NCBI GenBank assembly: GCA_050309435.1
Contig: JBNRMJ010000023.1
Coordinates: 1-64,000 of the forward strand
Length of the DNA stretch: 64,000 nucleotides
Direction of reading: 5' to 3'
Source: CAYXVJ01 sp050309435
GTDB lineage: Bacteria > Bacillota > Clostridia > Saccharofermentanales > Fastidiosipilaceae
Shown here: positions 51,393 through 59,490 of the stretch, one piece after another
How positions within the stretch are numbered: position 1 is the stretch's first letter
Layout: each line of letters starts with the position of its first letter
Position numbers and translations under genes: made by a program
The notes under the pieces: model-generated
Database searches by the model: none
What the model saw: the letters and a program-made list of their open reading frames with translations, nothing else
Told to the model about the DNA's origin: nothing

Positions 51393-52127
51393 TTATTGTG
51401 CATTGCGAAGCGCCAGCGCTTCGGCGGGAACGTTTGTGATGATGGCATCAATGTTCATGGCCAGTGCCATCTGCAGGTACTCCGTTTCGTCGATCGTCCA
51501 GGCATGTACTGCGATACCCGCTTCGGCTGCCATCTTCGCGAAATCAGGTAGCTGCAGATTCGTCAGCAGCGGATGAATGGCCCCTACGCCCAGCTCTTTG
51601 GCATAGTCCCAGGGATCTACCATCATATCGCCGTAGAGAAGACCGCAGGAGGAGCCATAGCCCATATCCGCCATATATTTCATGCTGTAGTGGTTGAAAC
51701 TCGAGTAGATGATCTGATCTTCCATGCTTCGCTCTTTAACCAGCGAGAGGACGGATTCTTCTAATCCGGGCTGCAGAAAGATCGAATTCTTCAGTTCGAT
51801 ATTGAGCACCATATTCGTGCCCTTGAGAAGATCCAGTACCTCAGAGAGCAAAGGGATACGATGCTGCTCAGAACCGCCTTTCCAATGATTGGCCGCGTTT
51901 AACTTAGCCAGATCGGCATAGTCCAGATCTCTGACTGACTGAGGAAAACCCGTCAAGCGACTCAGAAATTCGTCATGGATCACCACGACCTGCTTATCGC
52001 GAGAAAATTGAACATCGATTTCGATGCCGTCCGCACCTTCTTCCATCGCCAGCCTGAATGCTGCCATTGTGTTCTCGGGAGCTCTGTTACTTGAACCCCT
52101 GTGTGCCCAGATTTGTTGTTTCATCAT
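51393..52127 (-). CDS. Glycerophosphodiester phosphodiesterase
   Basis: A 244-residue TIM-barrel GDPD that hydrolyses glycerophosphodiesters to glycerol-3-phosphate and an alcohol. IWAHRGSSNRAPENT holds the catalytic His and Glu. EGADGIEIDVQFSRDKQVVVIHD contains the metal Glu and Asp and the second His. AWTIDE is near the C-terminus. There is no signal peptide, so it is cytoplasmic (UgpQ-like). GAGAGG precedes a double ATG (52127 or 52124). It is probably co-transcribed with the broken MFS transporter, which might have imported its substrate. Confidence 0.94.
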   Translation of the reverse strand: MMKQQIWAHRGSSNRAPENTMAAFRLAMEEGADGIEIDVQFSRDKQVVVIHDEFLSRLTGFPQSVRDLDYADLAKLNAANHWKGGSEQHRIPLLSEVLDLLKGTNMVLNIELKNSIFLQPGLEESVLSLVKERSMEDQIIYSSFNHYSMKYMADMGYGSSCGLLYGDMMVDPWDYAKELGVGAIHPLLTNLQLPDFAKMAAEAGIAVHAWTIDETEYLQMALAMNIDAIITNVPAEALALRNAQ

Positions 52128-52146
52128 AAAACCTCTCCCGTAACAA

Positions 52147-52166
52147 GTATGCAAAACGAGGCATAC
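52147..52166. repeat. Short inverted repeat upstream of the glycerophosphodiesterase gene
   Basis: GTATGC (52147-52152) and GCATAC (52161-52166) are 8 nt apart, between a minus-strand TATAAT (52198-52203) and the start codon. Possible operator or leader hairpin. Confidence 0.35.
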
Positions 52167-52326
52167 CCGTCGTTTATTAACTTAATTACCTTTTCATATT
52201 ATAGCGATAGCCGGTTGCTACGGCTACTTACTTTGTCGTGTTTATCGGGTAGAATCTTGTTTATCTTGGCAAAAGCCAACACATCATAAGAACGAGAGAT
52301 ACTCTCGAAAGAGAAAGGCGAAATAT

Positions 52327-52665
52327 ATGAGATTAGCTATTCCCTACGATAACGGACAGGTCGAAGGCCACCTGGGCTCGACCAAGGCATTTAAGTTTTA
52401 TGAGATCGAGGATAAAAAAGTCCTGGAGTCGAAAGTGGTTGAAGCTCCCGCAGGCGGTCGAGACGCGCTTTTTGCTTTCCTGGCGGCAGAAAAGGTTGAC
52501 GTTCTGGTCGGCGGCGGTATGTGCAGCACGGCCGTCAGTATGCTCGCAGACCTGGGCGTCCAGGCGTTCGGTGGTGCCAAGGGCGATGTCGACGAACAGC
52601 TGGAAGCATTCTTCGCCGATCAAATCGAGTTTCGCGTTGGCGCTCCGTGCACCCACGAGCACTAA
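52327..52665 (+). CDS. NifX/NifB-associated (FeMo-cofactor-binding-like) small protein
   Basis: A 112-residue protein of the dinitrogenase iron-molybdenum cofactor-binding family (RNase-H-like fold), common as stand-alone proteins in anaerobes that do not fix nitrogen. MRLAIPYDNGQVEGHLGSTKAF and VDVLVGGGMCSTAVSMLADLGVQAF are characteristic. The C-terminal Cys-Thr-His-Glu-His could bind metal. AAAGGCG precedes ATG. Two small hairpins lie in the leader (52266-52279 and 52293-52307). Iron-sulfur or metal handling is likely, in line with the ferredoxin that follows. Confidence 0.9.
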   Translation: MRLAIPYDNGQVEGHLGSTKAFKFYEIEDKKVLESKVVEAPAGGRDALFAFLAAEKVDVLVGGGMCSTAVSMLADLGVQAFGGAKGDVDEQLEAFFADQIEFRVGAPCTHEH

Positions 52666-52828
52666 TCTGTGCAGCAAGCACGAACAGTAGATTGAAAAAT
52701 TTCTTATTAATTGATAATCTTATCCCCGAAGTGCGTTATAATGTAGAGGATCCTTGAAAATCGGATCCCGGCACTTGGCCTGACGAAAGTTTGGCGGAAG
52801 TGAAAAAATAAAGCAGGAGGAAATTTTA

Positions 52829-53014
52829 ATGAAGGCTATCGTTAACGAAGAGCTTTGCATCGGTTGCGGCATGTGCGAGTCCATTTGTCCTGAAGTTTTC
52901 CAGATGAATGATGACGGTATCGCTACAGTTATCGCCGAAGTGACAGATGATGTCGCCGAGAGCGCCAACGAAGCGAAGGAATCATGCCCGACAGAAGCGA
53001 TTGAGATCGCCTAA
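52829..53014 (+). CDS. Monocluster [4Fe-4S] ferredoxin
   Basis: A 61-residue ferredoxin. Cys10, Cys13 and Cys16 (CIGCGMC) with Cys53 (ESCP) bind one [4Fe-4S] cluster; Cys20 is the extra cysteine seen in some monocluster forms. It is acidic, as usual. CAGGAGGAAA precedes ATG, and a TATAAT at 52737-52742 suggests its own promoter. It is a low-potential electron carrier; partners may include the GltD-like flavoprotein downstream, although a terminator separates them. Confidence 0.95.
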   Translation: MKAIVNEELCIGCGMCESICPEVFQMNDDGIATVIAEVTDDVAESANEAKESCPTEAIEIA

Positions 53015-53102
53015 AATCAAAGTGTATTGTTATTCGGGCTATGAACCTCCATGCTTCTATGAGACAGATAGCCGGATACAATAAAACTTGCAGAAGGATA
53101 AA

Positions 53103-53149
53103 TTGGACTCTATGTGAATTCAGATTCGCATCGGGTCCGATTTTCTTTT
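53103..53149 (+). terminator. Long hairpin terminator after the ferredoxin gene
   Basis: TTGGACTC (53103-53110) pairs with GGGTCCGA (53133-53140), and inside it ATGTGAAT pairs with ATTCGCAT around TCAG. TTTTCTTTT follows. Confidence 0.88.
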
Positions 53150-53186
53150 ACAATGAAGTCTATATAGATAAAGATTGGGGTTACTC

Positions 53187-53675
53187 ATGGCAGATCAGGA
53201 AATCAGAGAAGAACGAAGCGTTTCTTATTCGAGGACGGAGCAGTCCTATTTTGTTCGTCCGCAGCACATCAACTCTTATGGACGTCTCTTTGGCGGACAG
53301 CTTTTACAGTGGATGGATGAACTGGCCGGCGTGGTCGCCAGACGTCATGCGGCATCCGAGGTAACGACGGCATGCATTGATCAGGCCGAATTTGTCGGAC
53401 CGGCATACATCAATGATATGATTGTATTCGAAGCCAGGATTACTTATGTAGGCCGCAGCTCGATGGAGATTCGGGTCGATAATTTCGTCGAAGATCTGGA
53501 TGGAAAAAGACATCCGATTACGAGAGCTTATTTCGTCATGGTGGCGATCGATAAAGAAGGAAAAGCCATTCCGGTACCTAAACTCAAACTTGAAACACCG
53601 CAGCAGGAAGACGAGTTTGAAATGGGTCGCAAGCGTTATGAACTCAGAAAATCCCGTAAAGTCGAAGGTTACTAG
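53187..53675 (+). CDS. Acyl-CoA thioesterase (hotdog fold)
   Basis: A 162-residue YciA/BFIT-type hotdog thioesterase that hydrolyses acyl-CoA. VRPQHINSYGRLFGGQLLQWMDELAG contains the family N/D-x-x-G-x-x-F-GG motif. The C-terminus is basic (MGRKRYELRKSRKVEGY). The ATG at 53187 begins MADQE; the ribosome site is weak (TGGGGT). A TACAAT at 53149-53154 may be its -10. It is 14 nt upstream of the GltD-like gene, so probably co-transcribed. Confidence 0.9.
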   Translation: MADQEIREERSVSYSRTEQSYFVRPQHINSYGRLFGGQLLQWMDELAGVVARRHAASEVTTACIDQAEFVGPAYINDMIVFEARITYVGRSSMEIRVDNFVEDLDGKRHPITRAYFVMVAIDKEGKAIPVPKLKLETPQQEDEFEMGRKRYELRKSRKVEGY

Positions 53676-53689
53676 TAAGGAGATTTAAG

Positions 53690-54979
53690 ATGCCGCATAT
53701 TCTGGATGAAGCAGAACGCTGTTTACAGTGCAAAAACCCCCGCTGCAGGATTGGTTGTCCGATTAACAATCCCATTCCTCAGTTTATTCAGATGCTGAAA
53801 GACGGACAAATTAAAGAGGCGGGTAATCTTGTTTTTACGAACAATCCTCTGTCGATTGTATGTTCGCTTGTTTGCCCTCACGAGGAATTCTGCGAAGGTC
53901 ACTGCATACGTGCGGTAAAGTCTACCCCGGTTCAGATCAGCAGTATCGAACAGTATATCGCTGACTATAACCTTGATCTTCTGGATTTGTATTCCACGCA
54001 TGAATACAGCGGAAAAGTTGGCATCATCGGCGGAGGACCGGCCGGTATCGCCATGGCTTTCTTCATGGCCCGTCGCGGTTACGAAGTCGTTATCTATGAA
54101 TCGGAGCGCGAGATCGGTGGTGTCATGCGCTATGGTATTCCCGATTTCAGGCAGCCCAACCGCGATCTTGATCGTCTTGCCGAGAAGCTTCGACAGGTCG
54201 GTGTGACCATTCATCCGAATACACTCGTAGGTCCCACGCTCACGATCACGGACATGTTCCGGGACGGTTATGATGCGATTTTCATGAGTACAGGTGTCTG
54301 GCGTCCCAATAAAATGTACTTAAAAGGCGAGTCGCTGGGTAATGTCCACTATGCGATTAATTATTTGAAAAGTCCCGAGGCTTATCACCTGGGAAAATCC
54401 GTCGTGGTCATCGGCGCGGGCAATGTAGCGATGGATGCCGCCAGAACCGCCATTCGTTCGAGAGTCCGCCATGTAACCGTCATGTATCGGAAGACCGAAG
54501 CAGATATGCCGGCGCGAAAGATGGAATATGAATATACCAGGATGGACGGTGTTGCTTTCGAGTTCGAAAAGTCACCGGTGGAATTTACCTCCGACGGTGT
54601 GTATTACCGCGAGACCGGAGAAGGAGCAGATCCCGACGATATCAAATTCATGCCCTGCGATTCGGTAATCATCGCCATCTCCCAGGGTCCTCAAACCAAT
54701 ATCGTCGCCGCCGAGCCGCAGATCAAGATCAACGACAAAGGCCTGGTCCGAATCGACGATACGGGGCTTACCACGATGGCGGGCGTTTATGCTTCCGGTG
54801 ATGTTGTCACAGGGCCGAAAACAGTGGTAGAAGCACAGGCACAGGCCAAGAAAACCTGCAATGCCATGCATAACTATATTCAGCGAAAGAAAAATCCGGA
54901 CTGGGTGGACGAAGAGCTCTATCCGGCAGATGTTCTAGACATGGATATGAAGCTTTTTTGGCCGCGAGAGCAGTATTAA
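53690..54979 (+). CDS. GltD-like FAD/NAD(P) oxidoreductase with two N-terminal [4Fe-4S] sites
   Basis: A 429-residue protein of the glutamate-synthase small-subunit family. Cysteine groups CLQCKNPRCRIGCP and CSLVCPHEEFCEGHC ligate two [4Fe-4S] clusters. IGGGPAGIAMAFF binds FAD, IGAGNVAMDAART binds NAD(P)H, and GVYASGDVVTGPKTVVEA is the C-terminal FAD motif. No glutamate synthase large subunit or NfnA partner lies nearby, so it may act alone or as an electron-bifurcating or ferredoxin-linked module. AAGGAGAT precedes ATG. It ends exactly against the convergent azlD gene with no spacer. Confidence 0.92.
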   Translation: MPHILDEAERCLQCKNPRCRIGCPINNPIPQFIQMLKDGQIKEAGNLVFTNNPLSIVCSLVCPHEEFCEGHCIRAVKSTPVQISSIEQYIADYNLDLLDLYSTHEYSGKVGIIGGGPAGIAMAFFMARRGYEVVIYESEREIGGVMRYGIPDFRQPNRDLDRLAEKLRQVGVTIHPNTLVGPTLTITDMFRDGYDAIFMSTGVWRPNKMYLKGESLGNVHYAINYLKSPEAYHLGKSVVVIGAGNVAMDAARTAIRSRVRHVTVMYRKTEADMPARKMEYEYTRMDGVAFEFEKSPVEFTSDGVYYRETGEGADPDDIKFMPCDSVIIAISQGPQTNIVAAEPQIKINDKGLVRIDDTGLTTMAGVYASGDVVTGPKTVVEAQAQAKKTCNAMHNYIQRKKNPDWVDEELYPADVLDMDMKLFWPREQY

Positions 54980-55309
54980 TCAGAAAAGGGACTTTAAGAA
55001 CATATAAAAGACGGTTCCGCCCACGATACTAAGAACCGTATTTGATTTCCATTTATGAAATAAGACCACTAGAGCCAGGCCGAGCAGTTCGGGAAGAACG
55101 CTGCCCGGCTCTTTTATCTTGGTCTGTCGGATGCAGTAAACGACGAGGGTGCCGATCATGGCAGGAGGCAGAATCCGGCCTAATACGGTAAAGGCTTCCG
55201 GCATTTTCTGCGAATTTCCAAAGAGAAGAAAAGGAAGCGCACGGGTGAGGATCGTCATCACGGCAGCCGCTGCGATCATCAGTAACGCAGTTTCAGACGG
55301 TATCGGCAT
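54980..55309 (-). CDS. azlD: AzlD-family branched-chain amino acid exporter subunit
   Basis: A 109-residue membrane protein with four hydrophobic helices, of the small subunit family that pairs with AzlC to export branched-chain amino acids. VMTILTRALPFLLFG and ILPPAMIGTLVVYC are characteristic. It overlaps azlC by 17 nt. Confidence 0.92.
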   Translation of the reverse strand: MPIPSETALLMIAAAAVMTILTRALPFLLFGNSQKMPEAFTVLGRILPPAMIGTLVVYCIRQTKIKEPGSVLPELLGLALVVLFHKWKSNTVLSIVGGTVFYMFLKSLF

Positions 55310-56021
55310 GGTCGGCCTCCTTCGTTGATTTTAACGCCCGAGTCATGGGGATGGCTTTGAACAGCAAAATAATAAGAACCGTCACAATTAATGAGGGCAA
55401 TAAAAAACGTTCGGATCCGAGAACAAGCAGGAATACGACTGCACAGATCACACCGGTCAAGGCGGGGAAGTGGTCCTTCGTCGATTTCCACTGTTCCATA
55501 AAAATGATGACAAAGAGCGCCGTCATCGAAAATTCCACCCCTGCAAAGTCAAACGGAATCAGTTGTCCCGCCAGTGAGCCGATCAGCGATCCGATAATCC
55601 ACGACAGATGATTCATCACGGCAACATAGAAGTTTGCTTTCGTACTATTGATGCCTTCATCCCATTTCGCTCCGGCCAGCACCGAGTAGGTCTCGTCCGT
55701 TAAGCTGAAAACCATGTAAGGAAAAAGCTTGCCTGATTTCTTGAAACGAGAAATAAACGATATGCCGTAGAACATATGCCTGGCATTGAGAAAAAGCGAG
55801 AGGAGAGCCGTGGTTCCGAGAGGCGTGGCGCTTGCGAGGAAAGATACCATGGCAAACTGCAGCGACCCCGCATAGACGACAGTGGAAAGCAGCAATGCCC
55901 AGATTACGCCGAATCCGGCCCGGTTCAGCGATAAGCCAAAGGCAATGCTCATGAATAAGTATGCGAACATGACCGGCCATGTTCGAGAGCAGGCGGCACG
56001 AAAATCCTTATGATGTGACAT
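55293..56021 (-). CDS. azlC: AzlC-family branched-chain amino acid exporter subunit
   Basis: A 242-residue membrane protein with about seven helices. PVMFAYLFMSIAFGLSL, STVVYAGSLQFAMV and LSLFLNARHMFYGISF (the conserved N-A-R-H) are AzlC hallmarks. It forms the exporter with AzlD. The start (ATG 56019-56021) has only a distant AAGGG, so initiation is uncertain. A 5-bp hairpin (CCTGC/GCAGG, 56066-56090) lies in its leader. Confidence 0.93.
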   Translation of the reverse strand: MSHHKDFRAACSRTWPVMFAYLFMSIAFGLSLNRAGFGVIWALLLSTVVYAGSLQFAMVSFLASATPLGTTALLSLFLNARHMFYGISFISRFKKSGKLFPYMVFSLTDETYSVLAGAKWDEGINSTKANFYVAVMNHLSWIIGSLIGSLAGQLIPFDFAGVEFSMTALFVIIFMEQWKSTKDHFPALTGVICAVVFLLVLGSERFLLPSLIVTVLIILLFKAIPMTRALKSTKEADHADTV

Positions 56022-56278
56022 GAAAGCAGACTGACCCTTTCTGAAGTTTAATCGAATCTATCACATAAGACCTGCCTGATACCAGTCGCAGGATCAACAG
56101 AAACTGTTATTTATTGTGAAAAGTGGGTAAAACGTCACATTCATTGCGCTTTGCTTCCTTTATATGATCTACACTAGCCATATAAGGATGGGACTCGGCT
56201 TTCGCAGCCTTAATTCGCTGTCTGCGATGGCGGACCAACTCTTGTTTCAGAAACTAGCGAGTAAAGAGGAGGGATATT

Positions 56279-56917
56279 ATGCAACAGGACAACAATTGGA
56301 CAGCTGCCGGTAATGACAATCCGAATACCGATCATGAGCATCATGCGAGCCCCGAGCGGCCGGAAGTAAACCCGCCGAATCAGCAAGATCCACAGTTCCG
56401 GCAGCCCGCCGGACAGCCGTATCAGCAGGCTCCCCCGCAGCAGCCATATCAGCAACCGCAACAGAACCAGCAACCACAGCAATACCAGCAACCGCAACAG
56501 AACCAGCAACCACAGCAATATCAGCAACCGCAACAGTACCAGCAGCCCGGTTCCTATCAACCGCTTACTTCGGAACCCGGAGCCTTAGGCGGAATGCAAG
56601 CTAATTTGGCAAGTATGCTTTCTTATCTTTTCGGTTGGATTACGGGATTAATCTTTTTCTTCGGCGATAAACGCCCCGAAGTACGTTTCCATGCGGCACA
56701 ATCCATTGTTGCGACCGGAGCTTTAAGCATCCTGTCGATTCTGTTAAACAGCCTCCTGGCCATGAGCTGGAGAATGTGGTGGCTCTTGTCCATCGTCAAC
56801 ACCTTGATTTCACTGACAGCATTGGGTCTCATTGTTTACTGCATGATCAGCGCTTATAACGGCAAACGTGTGAAACTCCCCATCGCCGGAGATTTCGCCG
56901 AGAAGATGGTTAAGTAA
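56279..56917 (+). CDS. DUF4870 membrane protein with Gln/Pro repeat N-terminus
   Basis: A 212-residue protein. Residues 1-~95 are disordered and rich in Gln, Pro and Tyr (units such as QQPQQNQQPQQY). The remainder is a DUF4870 domain with three to four helices, including ASMLSYLFGWITGLIFFF, RPEVRFHAAQS and the terminal KLPIAGDFAEK. The function of DUF4870 is unknown. AGAGGAGGG precedes ATG. It is monocistronic. The repeat is encoded by near-identical 36-bp units and could vary in copy number. Confidence 0.88.
   Translation: MQQDNNWTAAGNDNPNTDHEHHASPERPEVNPPNQQDPQFRQPAGQPYQQAPPQQPYQQPQQNQQPQQYQQPQQNQQPQQYQQPQQYQQPGSYQPLTSEPGALGGMQANLASMLSYLFGWITGLIFFFGDKRPEVRFHAAQSIVATGALSILSILLNSLLAMSWRMWWLLSIVNTLISLTALGLIVYCMISAYNGKRVKLPIAGDFAEKMVK
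56450..56550 (+). repeat. 36-bp tandem repeat within the DUF4870 gene
   Basis: Two nearly identical 36-bp units (56450-56485 and 56486-56521, each beginning CAGCAACCGCAACAGAACC) are followed by a partial third. They encode the Gln/Pro/Asn/Tyr-rich N-terminus in frame. Confidence 0.85.
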
Positions 56918-56952
56918 GACGTTCATACATAAATCGTGAGAACAGATTATCG

Positions 56953-56990
56953 CGCAGCCGGTATGAAAATACCGGCTGCGTCAATTTTTT
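56953..56990 (+). terminator. Terminator after the DUF4870 gene
   Basis: CGCAGCCGGTAT (56953-56964), loop GAAA, ATACCGGCTGCG (56969-56980), then TCAATTTTTT. Confidence 0.92.
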
Positions 56991-57033
56991 AGCAGAAAAA
57001 ACGGCAGCTTTCGAAATCATCGACCGCTGCCGT
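56990..57033 (-). terminator. Terminator after the PII gene (minus strand)
   Basis: On the minus strand ACGGCAGC (57033-57026) pairs with GCTGCCGT (57008-57001), followed by a T run (complement of A 56995-57000). The loop is 17 nt. Confidence 0.75.
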
Positions 57034-57056
57034 CATAAATATCTTAAACTCTGTAT

Positions 57057-57737
57057 TTACTTGGGAAGACCATAGACGCCGGTGACTGCCTGCGTGTAAA
57101 TAATGCCGTGACCATGTTCGGAGATACCTAGTTTCTTCTGAATGGCCTCGATGGCGGCTTCCACGATCTCATTTTCCACGAGGATCATGGCGATCTCTTT
57201 TTCCGGTTCGATATCGACACCCAGAATCCGGCTGGTCTCTTTCGTACCGGCTCCGCGTCCGTTGATGATGGTAGCACCGCGTGCACCTGCTGAACGCGCG
57301 GCTTCGACTGCCTCTTCGGCCAGCCCGCGGGGGACGACAACCGTAATTTCTTGATACATACTGGAGCTCCTCTCAGGATTGCTTGTGCTCTCATCCGTTT
57401 TCTTATCGTAATGCAAGACGAGACTGTGCACTCTATTGATTTCTTTGGTAAAGAGAATACCGTGATTCGGCAGGGAAAAACGGAAATGTTCATTGAGTGC
57501 TTCGATAATCTGATTTAGGGTTTCCGCCCTCGATGCAATAATGACGATTTCTTTTTCGGATTGATCCCAGCCGAAGAACTGGAGAATTTTATTGGGTATG
57601 GTTCCGCTGCCGAAATAGATCGTTCCGCCGGATGCACCGTTCTTACGAGCGATGCGAAGTGCCTTGCTTCCTTGTCCGTTATTCAGAATGACCGTTATTA
57701 AGGTCGGAGTCTCTGCCATCTTAAGCTGATCATACAT
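57057..57737 (-). CDS. Tandem PII-like regulator paired with DUF1538 protein
   Basis: A 226-residue protein made of two PII (GlnB/GlnK-fold) domains in one chain. Domain 1 spans residues ~8-112 (TLITVILNNGQGSKALRIAR). Domain 2 spans ~127-226 (YQEITVVVPRGLAEEAVEAA), and both share the pattern KNGASGGTI / SAGARGATI and a C-terminal HGI(L/I)(F/Y)T. A linker DKKTDESTSNPERSSS joins them. The usual uridylylated Tyr of GlnB T-loops is not evident. It is 2 nt downstream of the DUF1538 gene, so it probably binds a nucleotide and controls that membrane protein. Confidence 0.85.
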   Translation of the reverse strand: MYDQLKMAETPTLITVILNNGQGSKALRIARKNGASGGTIYFGSGTIPNKILQFFGWDQSEKEIVIIASRAETLNQIIEALNEHFRFSLPNHGILFTKEINRVHSLVLHYDKKTDESTSNPERSSSMYQEITVVVPRGLAEEAVEAARSAGARGATIINGRGAGTKETSRILGVDIEPEKEIAMILVENEIVEAAIEAIQKKLGISEHGHGIIYTQAVTGVYGLPK

Positions 57738-57739
57738 TA

Positions 57740-59230
57740 TTATTTGGCCTCCTTGCGCTTGTTGTTCGTAGCGCGAATTTTATAGAGCAGGCCCATAACC
57801 TGCAGAGCAATTATAGGTGTCATGGCTATCAGGGCTATGATACCGAAGCCGTCAATCAGGACATCGGCATGTGCGACTTCATTGGCCGCGCCTTGAGCAA
57901 AAGCCAGAATAAACGTAGCGCTCATCGGTCCGGAAGCGACGCCGCCGGAATCAAAAGCCATACCGATAAATATCTTCGGAACGATGTACATTAATCCGAT
58001 AGCAATAATATAGCCCGGTAAGAGAAAATGCCAGAGCTGCAGAGCGGGAACGAGAATGCGAATCATGGATAAAGAAACTGCGATGCCCACGCCGATGGTC
58101 AGCGAAACGAAAACGGATCTGCGTTTCACATAACCGCTGGTGACTTCTTCGATTTGATGCGTCAATACATGCACGGCAGGTTCCGCCAAAATCGTTACGA
58201 ATCCAAGGGCAAAGGCGATCAGGATTAAAGGCAGTTTACTGTCCATACCGGCCAGCTGTCTGCCGACCTCGCGTCCCAGATCCGAAAAGCCGCCATTGAC
58301 GCCAATCATAAAGATGACCAAACCCAGGTAAGTCAGAGTCAAGCCGGAGCTTATCCTGCGAACTTGTCTCCTCGGCAGTTTAAAGAACACGATATTACAG
58401 AGAATAAATATTGCGGCGATCGGTGCCAGTGACAGTAACATTTCACCGATTGTATGACCGATTAATTCGGCGAAAGGTTCAAAAATCCGCGGATCATCGA
58501 CGGGAGCTACGAGTTCCGCCGTGCCATGTTCCCGCGAATTGCGAAACAAACCGAGTATTAACACGGCGATGATTGCACCGGCCGACGAAATCCCGACCAA
58601 ACCGAAACTGTCTTTTTCAGATCCTTTCGAATCTACGCGGCTTCGTGCGGTACCGGCAGCCAGAGCCATCATGAAGGGAACGGTCATGGCACCTGTCGTA
58701 GCGCCGGAAGAATCAAACGAAATAGCAAGGAAGTCTGCTTCGCTGAAAATAGCCAGAACAAGAATAATAAAGTAAGTGATCGTGAAGAATTTGAAAAGCG
58801 GAAAAGCATTCGCACTTCTCAGTAGTCCCAGTGCCATCAAGAGACCAATACCGAGCGAAACGGCTACAACGAGCATGAACCTCGCCAATGCGCCCGAAGT
58901 GGCCAGATCAACTTGCTGGGCCAGAATGTGTAAATCAGGCTCTGCTATCGATATGATAAAACCCAGGACGAAACCGGCTAACACGATCACTATTGACTTT
59001 CCGGATCGAGCAACCAGAGTACCGAGTTTATCTCCGATCTCGGATACGGCCAGGTCAACGCCGGCCAGGAAAATTATCAAACCGATCATGATTAACAAAG
59101 CACCGAAAAGGAAACGCCACATCATGGGTGCTTTCATCGGCGTTAACGTAAAATGCAGTATTACTCCGATTAATGTTATCGGCAAAATCGAAGGAATCAC
59201 TTCTCTGAATTTGGCAGTAAAAATATTCAA
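57740..59230 (-). CDS. Double-DUF1538 membrane protein (UmpAB-like)
   Basis: A ~496-residue protein with about 12 hydrophobic helices arranged as two repeats. Repeat 1 carries SFDSSGATTGAMTVPFMMAL and repeat 2 carries AFDSGGVASGPMSATFILAF; each repeat also has an AEP-x-(L/V)H motif. This is DUF1538, fused here where many species have two separate genes. From memory, a DUF1538 pair (UmpAB) was reported as a Na+(Li+,K+)/H+ antiporter; ion transport is thus inferred. The frame opens at 59257 (TTG), but AAAGGA before the TTG at 59230 gives MNIFTAKF, a family-like start. Confidence 0.85.
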   Translation of the reverse strand: MNIFTAKFREVIPSILPITLIGVILHFTLTPMKAPMMWRFLFGALLIMIGLIIFLAGVDLAVSEIGDKLGTLVARSGKSIVIVLAGFVLGFIISIAEPDLHILAQQVDLATSGALARFMLVVAVSLGIGLLMALGLLRSANAFPLFKFFTITYFIILVLAIFSEADFLAISFDSSGATTGAMTVPFMMALAAGTARSRVDSKGSEKDSFGLVGISSAGAIIAVLILGLFRNSREHGTAELVAPVDDPRIFEPFAELIGHTIGEMLLSLAPIAAIFILCNIVFFKLPRRQVRRISSGLTLTYLGLVIFMIGVNGGFSDLGREVGRQLAGMDSKLPLILIAFALGFVTILAEPAVHVLTHQIEEVTSGYVKRRSVFVSLTIGVGIAVSLSMIRILVPALQLWHFLLPGYIIAIGLMYIVPKIFIGMAFDSGGVASGPMSATFILAFAQGAANEVAHADVLIDGFGIIALIAMTPIIALQVMGLLYKIRATNNKRKEAK

Positions 59231-59274
59231 ATTCCAGGCGTCCTTTCTTGTCCTCAAGATAAATATATGATTTT

Positions 59275-59283
59275 ATTCTAGCA
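59275..59283 (-). promoter_or_regulatory. Extended -10 promoter of the DUF1538-PII operon
   Basis: Minus-strand TGCTAGAAT lies about 45 nt before the TTG start. Confidence 0.5.
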
Positions 59284-59410
59284 AACAGAATTTGTGTGAA
59301 CAAGTAGAAAAAACTTGGAATAATTCGACAAAGTGAGCTATTACATTAATAAATGTAAAGGGCTGAAGCCATCTCAATCAATAGCTTCCCTGCAATATCA
59401 CAGGGCACAC

Positions 59411-59455
59411 TAAAAAGCCCGCAGAAGAACCCGATATTGGTTTTTGCTGCGGACT
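59411..59455 (-). terminator. Terminator of the SipW locus (minus strand)
   Basis: Minus-strand AGTCCGCAG (59455-59447) pairs with CTGCGGGCT (59424-59416) and is followed by TTTTTA. It closes the permease-peptidase fusion gene. Confidence 0.8.
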
Positions 59456-59490
59456 TCAGGTCCATACTTCAAGAAGTAATGGGTCGAGGC

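Noticed and set aside
53041..53364. 107-codon plus-strand frame before the thioesterase
   Set aside because: It crosses the ferredoxin terminator hairpin and overlaps the real thioesterase gene out of frame.
56450..56550. Repeats considered as a CRISPR array
   Set aside because: Units are contiguous without spacers, stay in frame and encode protein.
59340..59410. Possible second riboswitch or small RNA downstream of the permease-peptidase fusion gene
   Set aside because: There are short hairpins (TTACATT/AATGTAA at 59341-59358 and CCCTG/CAGGG) but none of the conserved c-di-GMP or other aptamer sequences.
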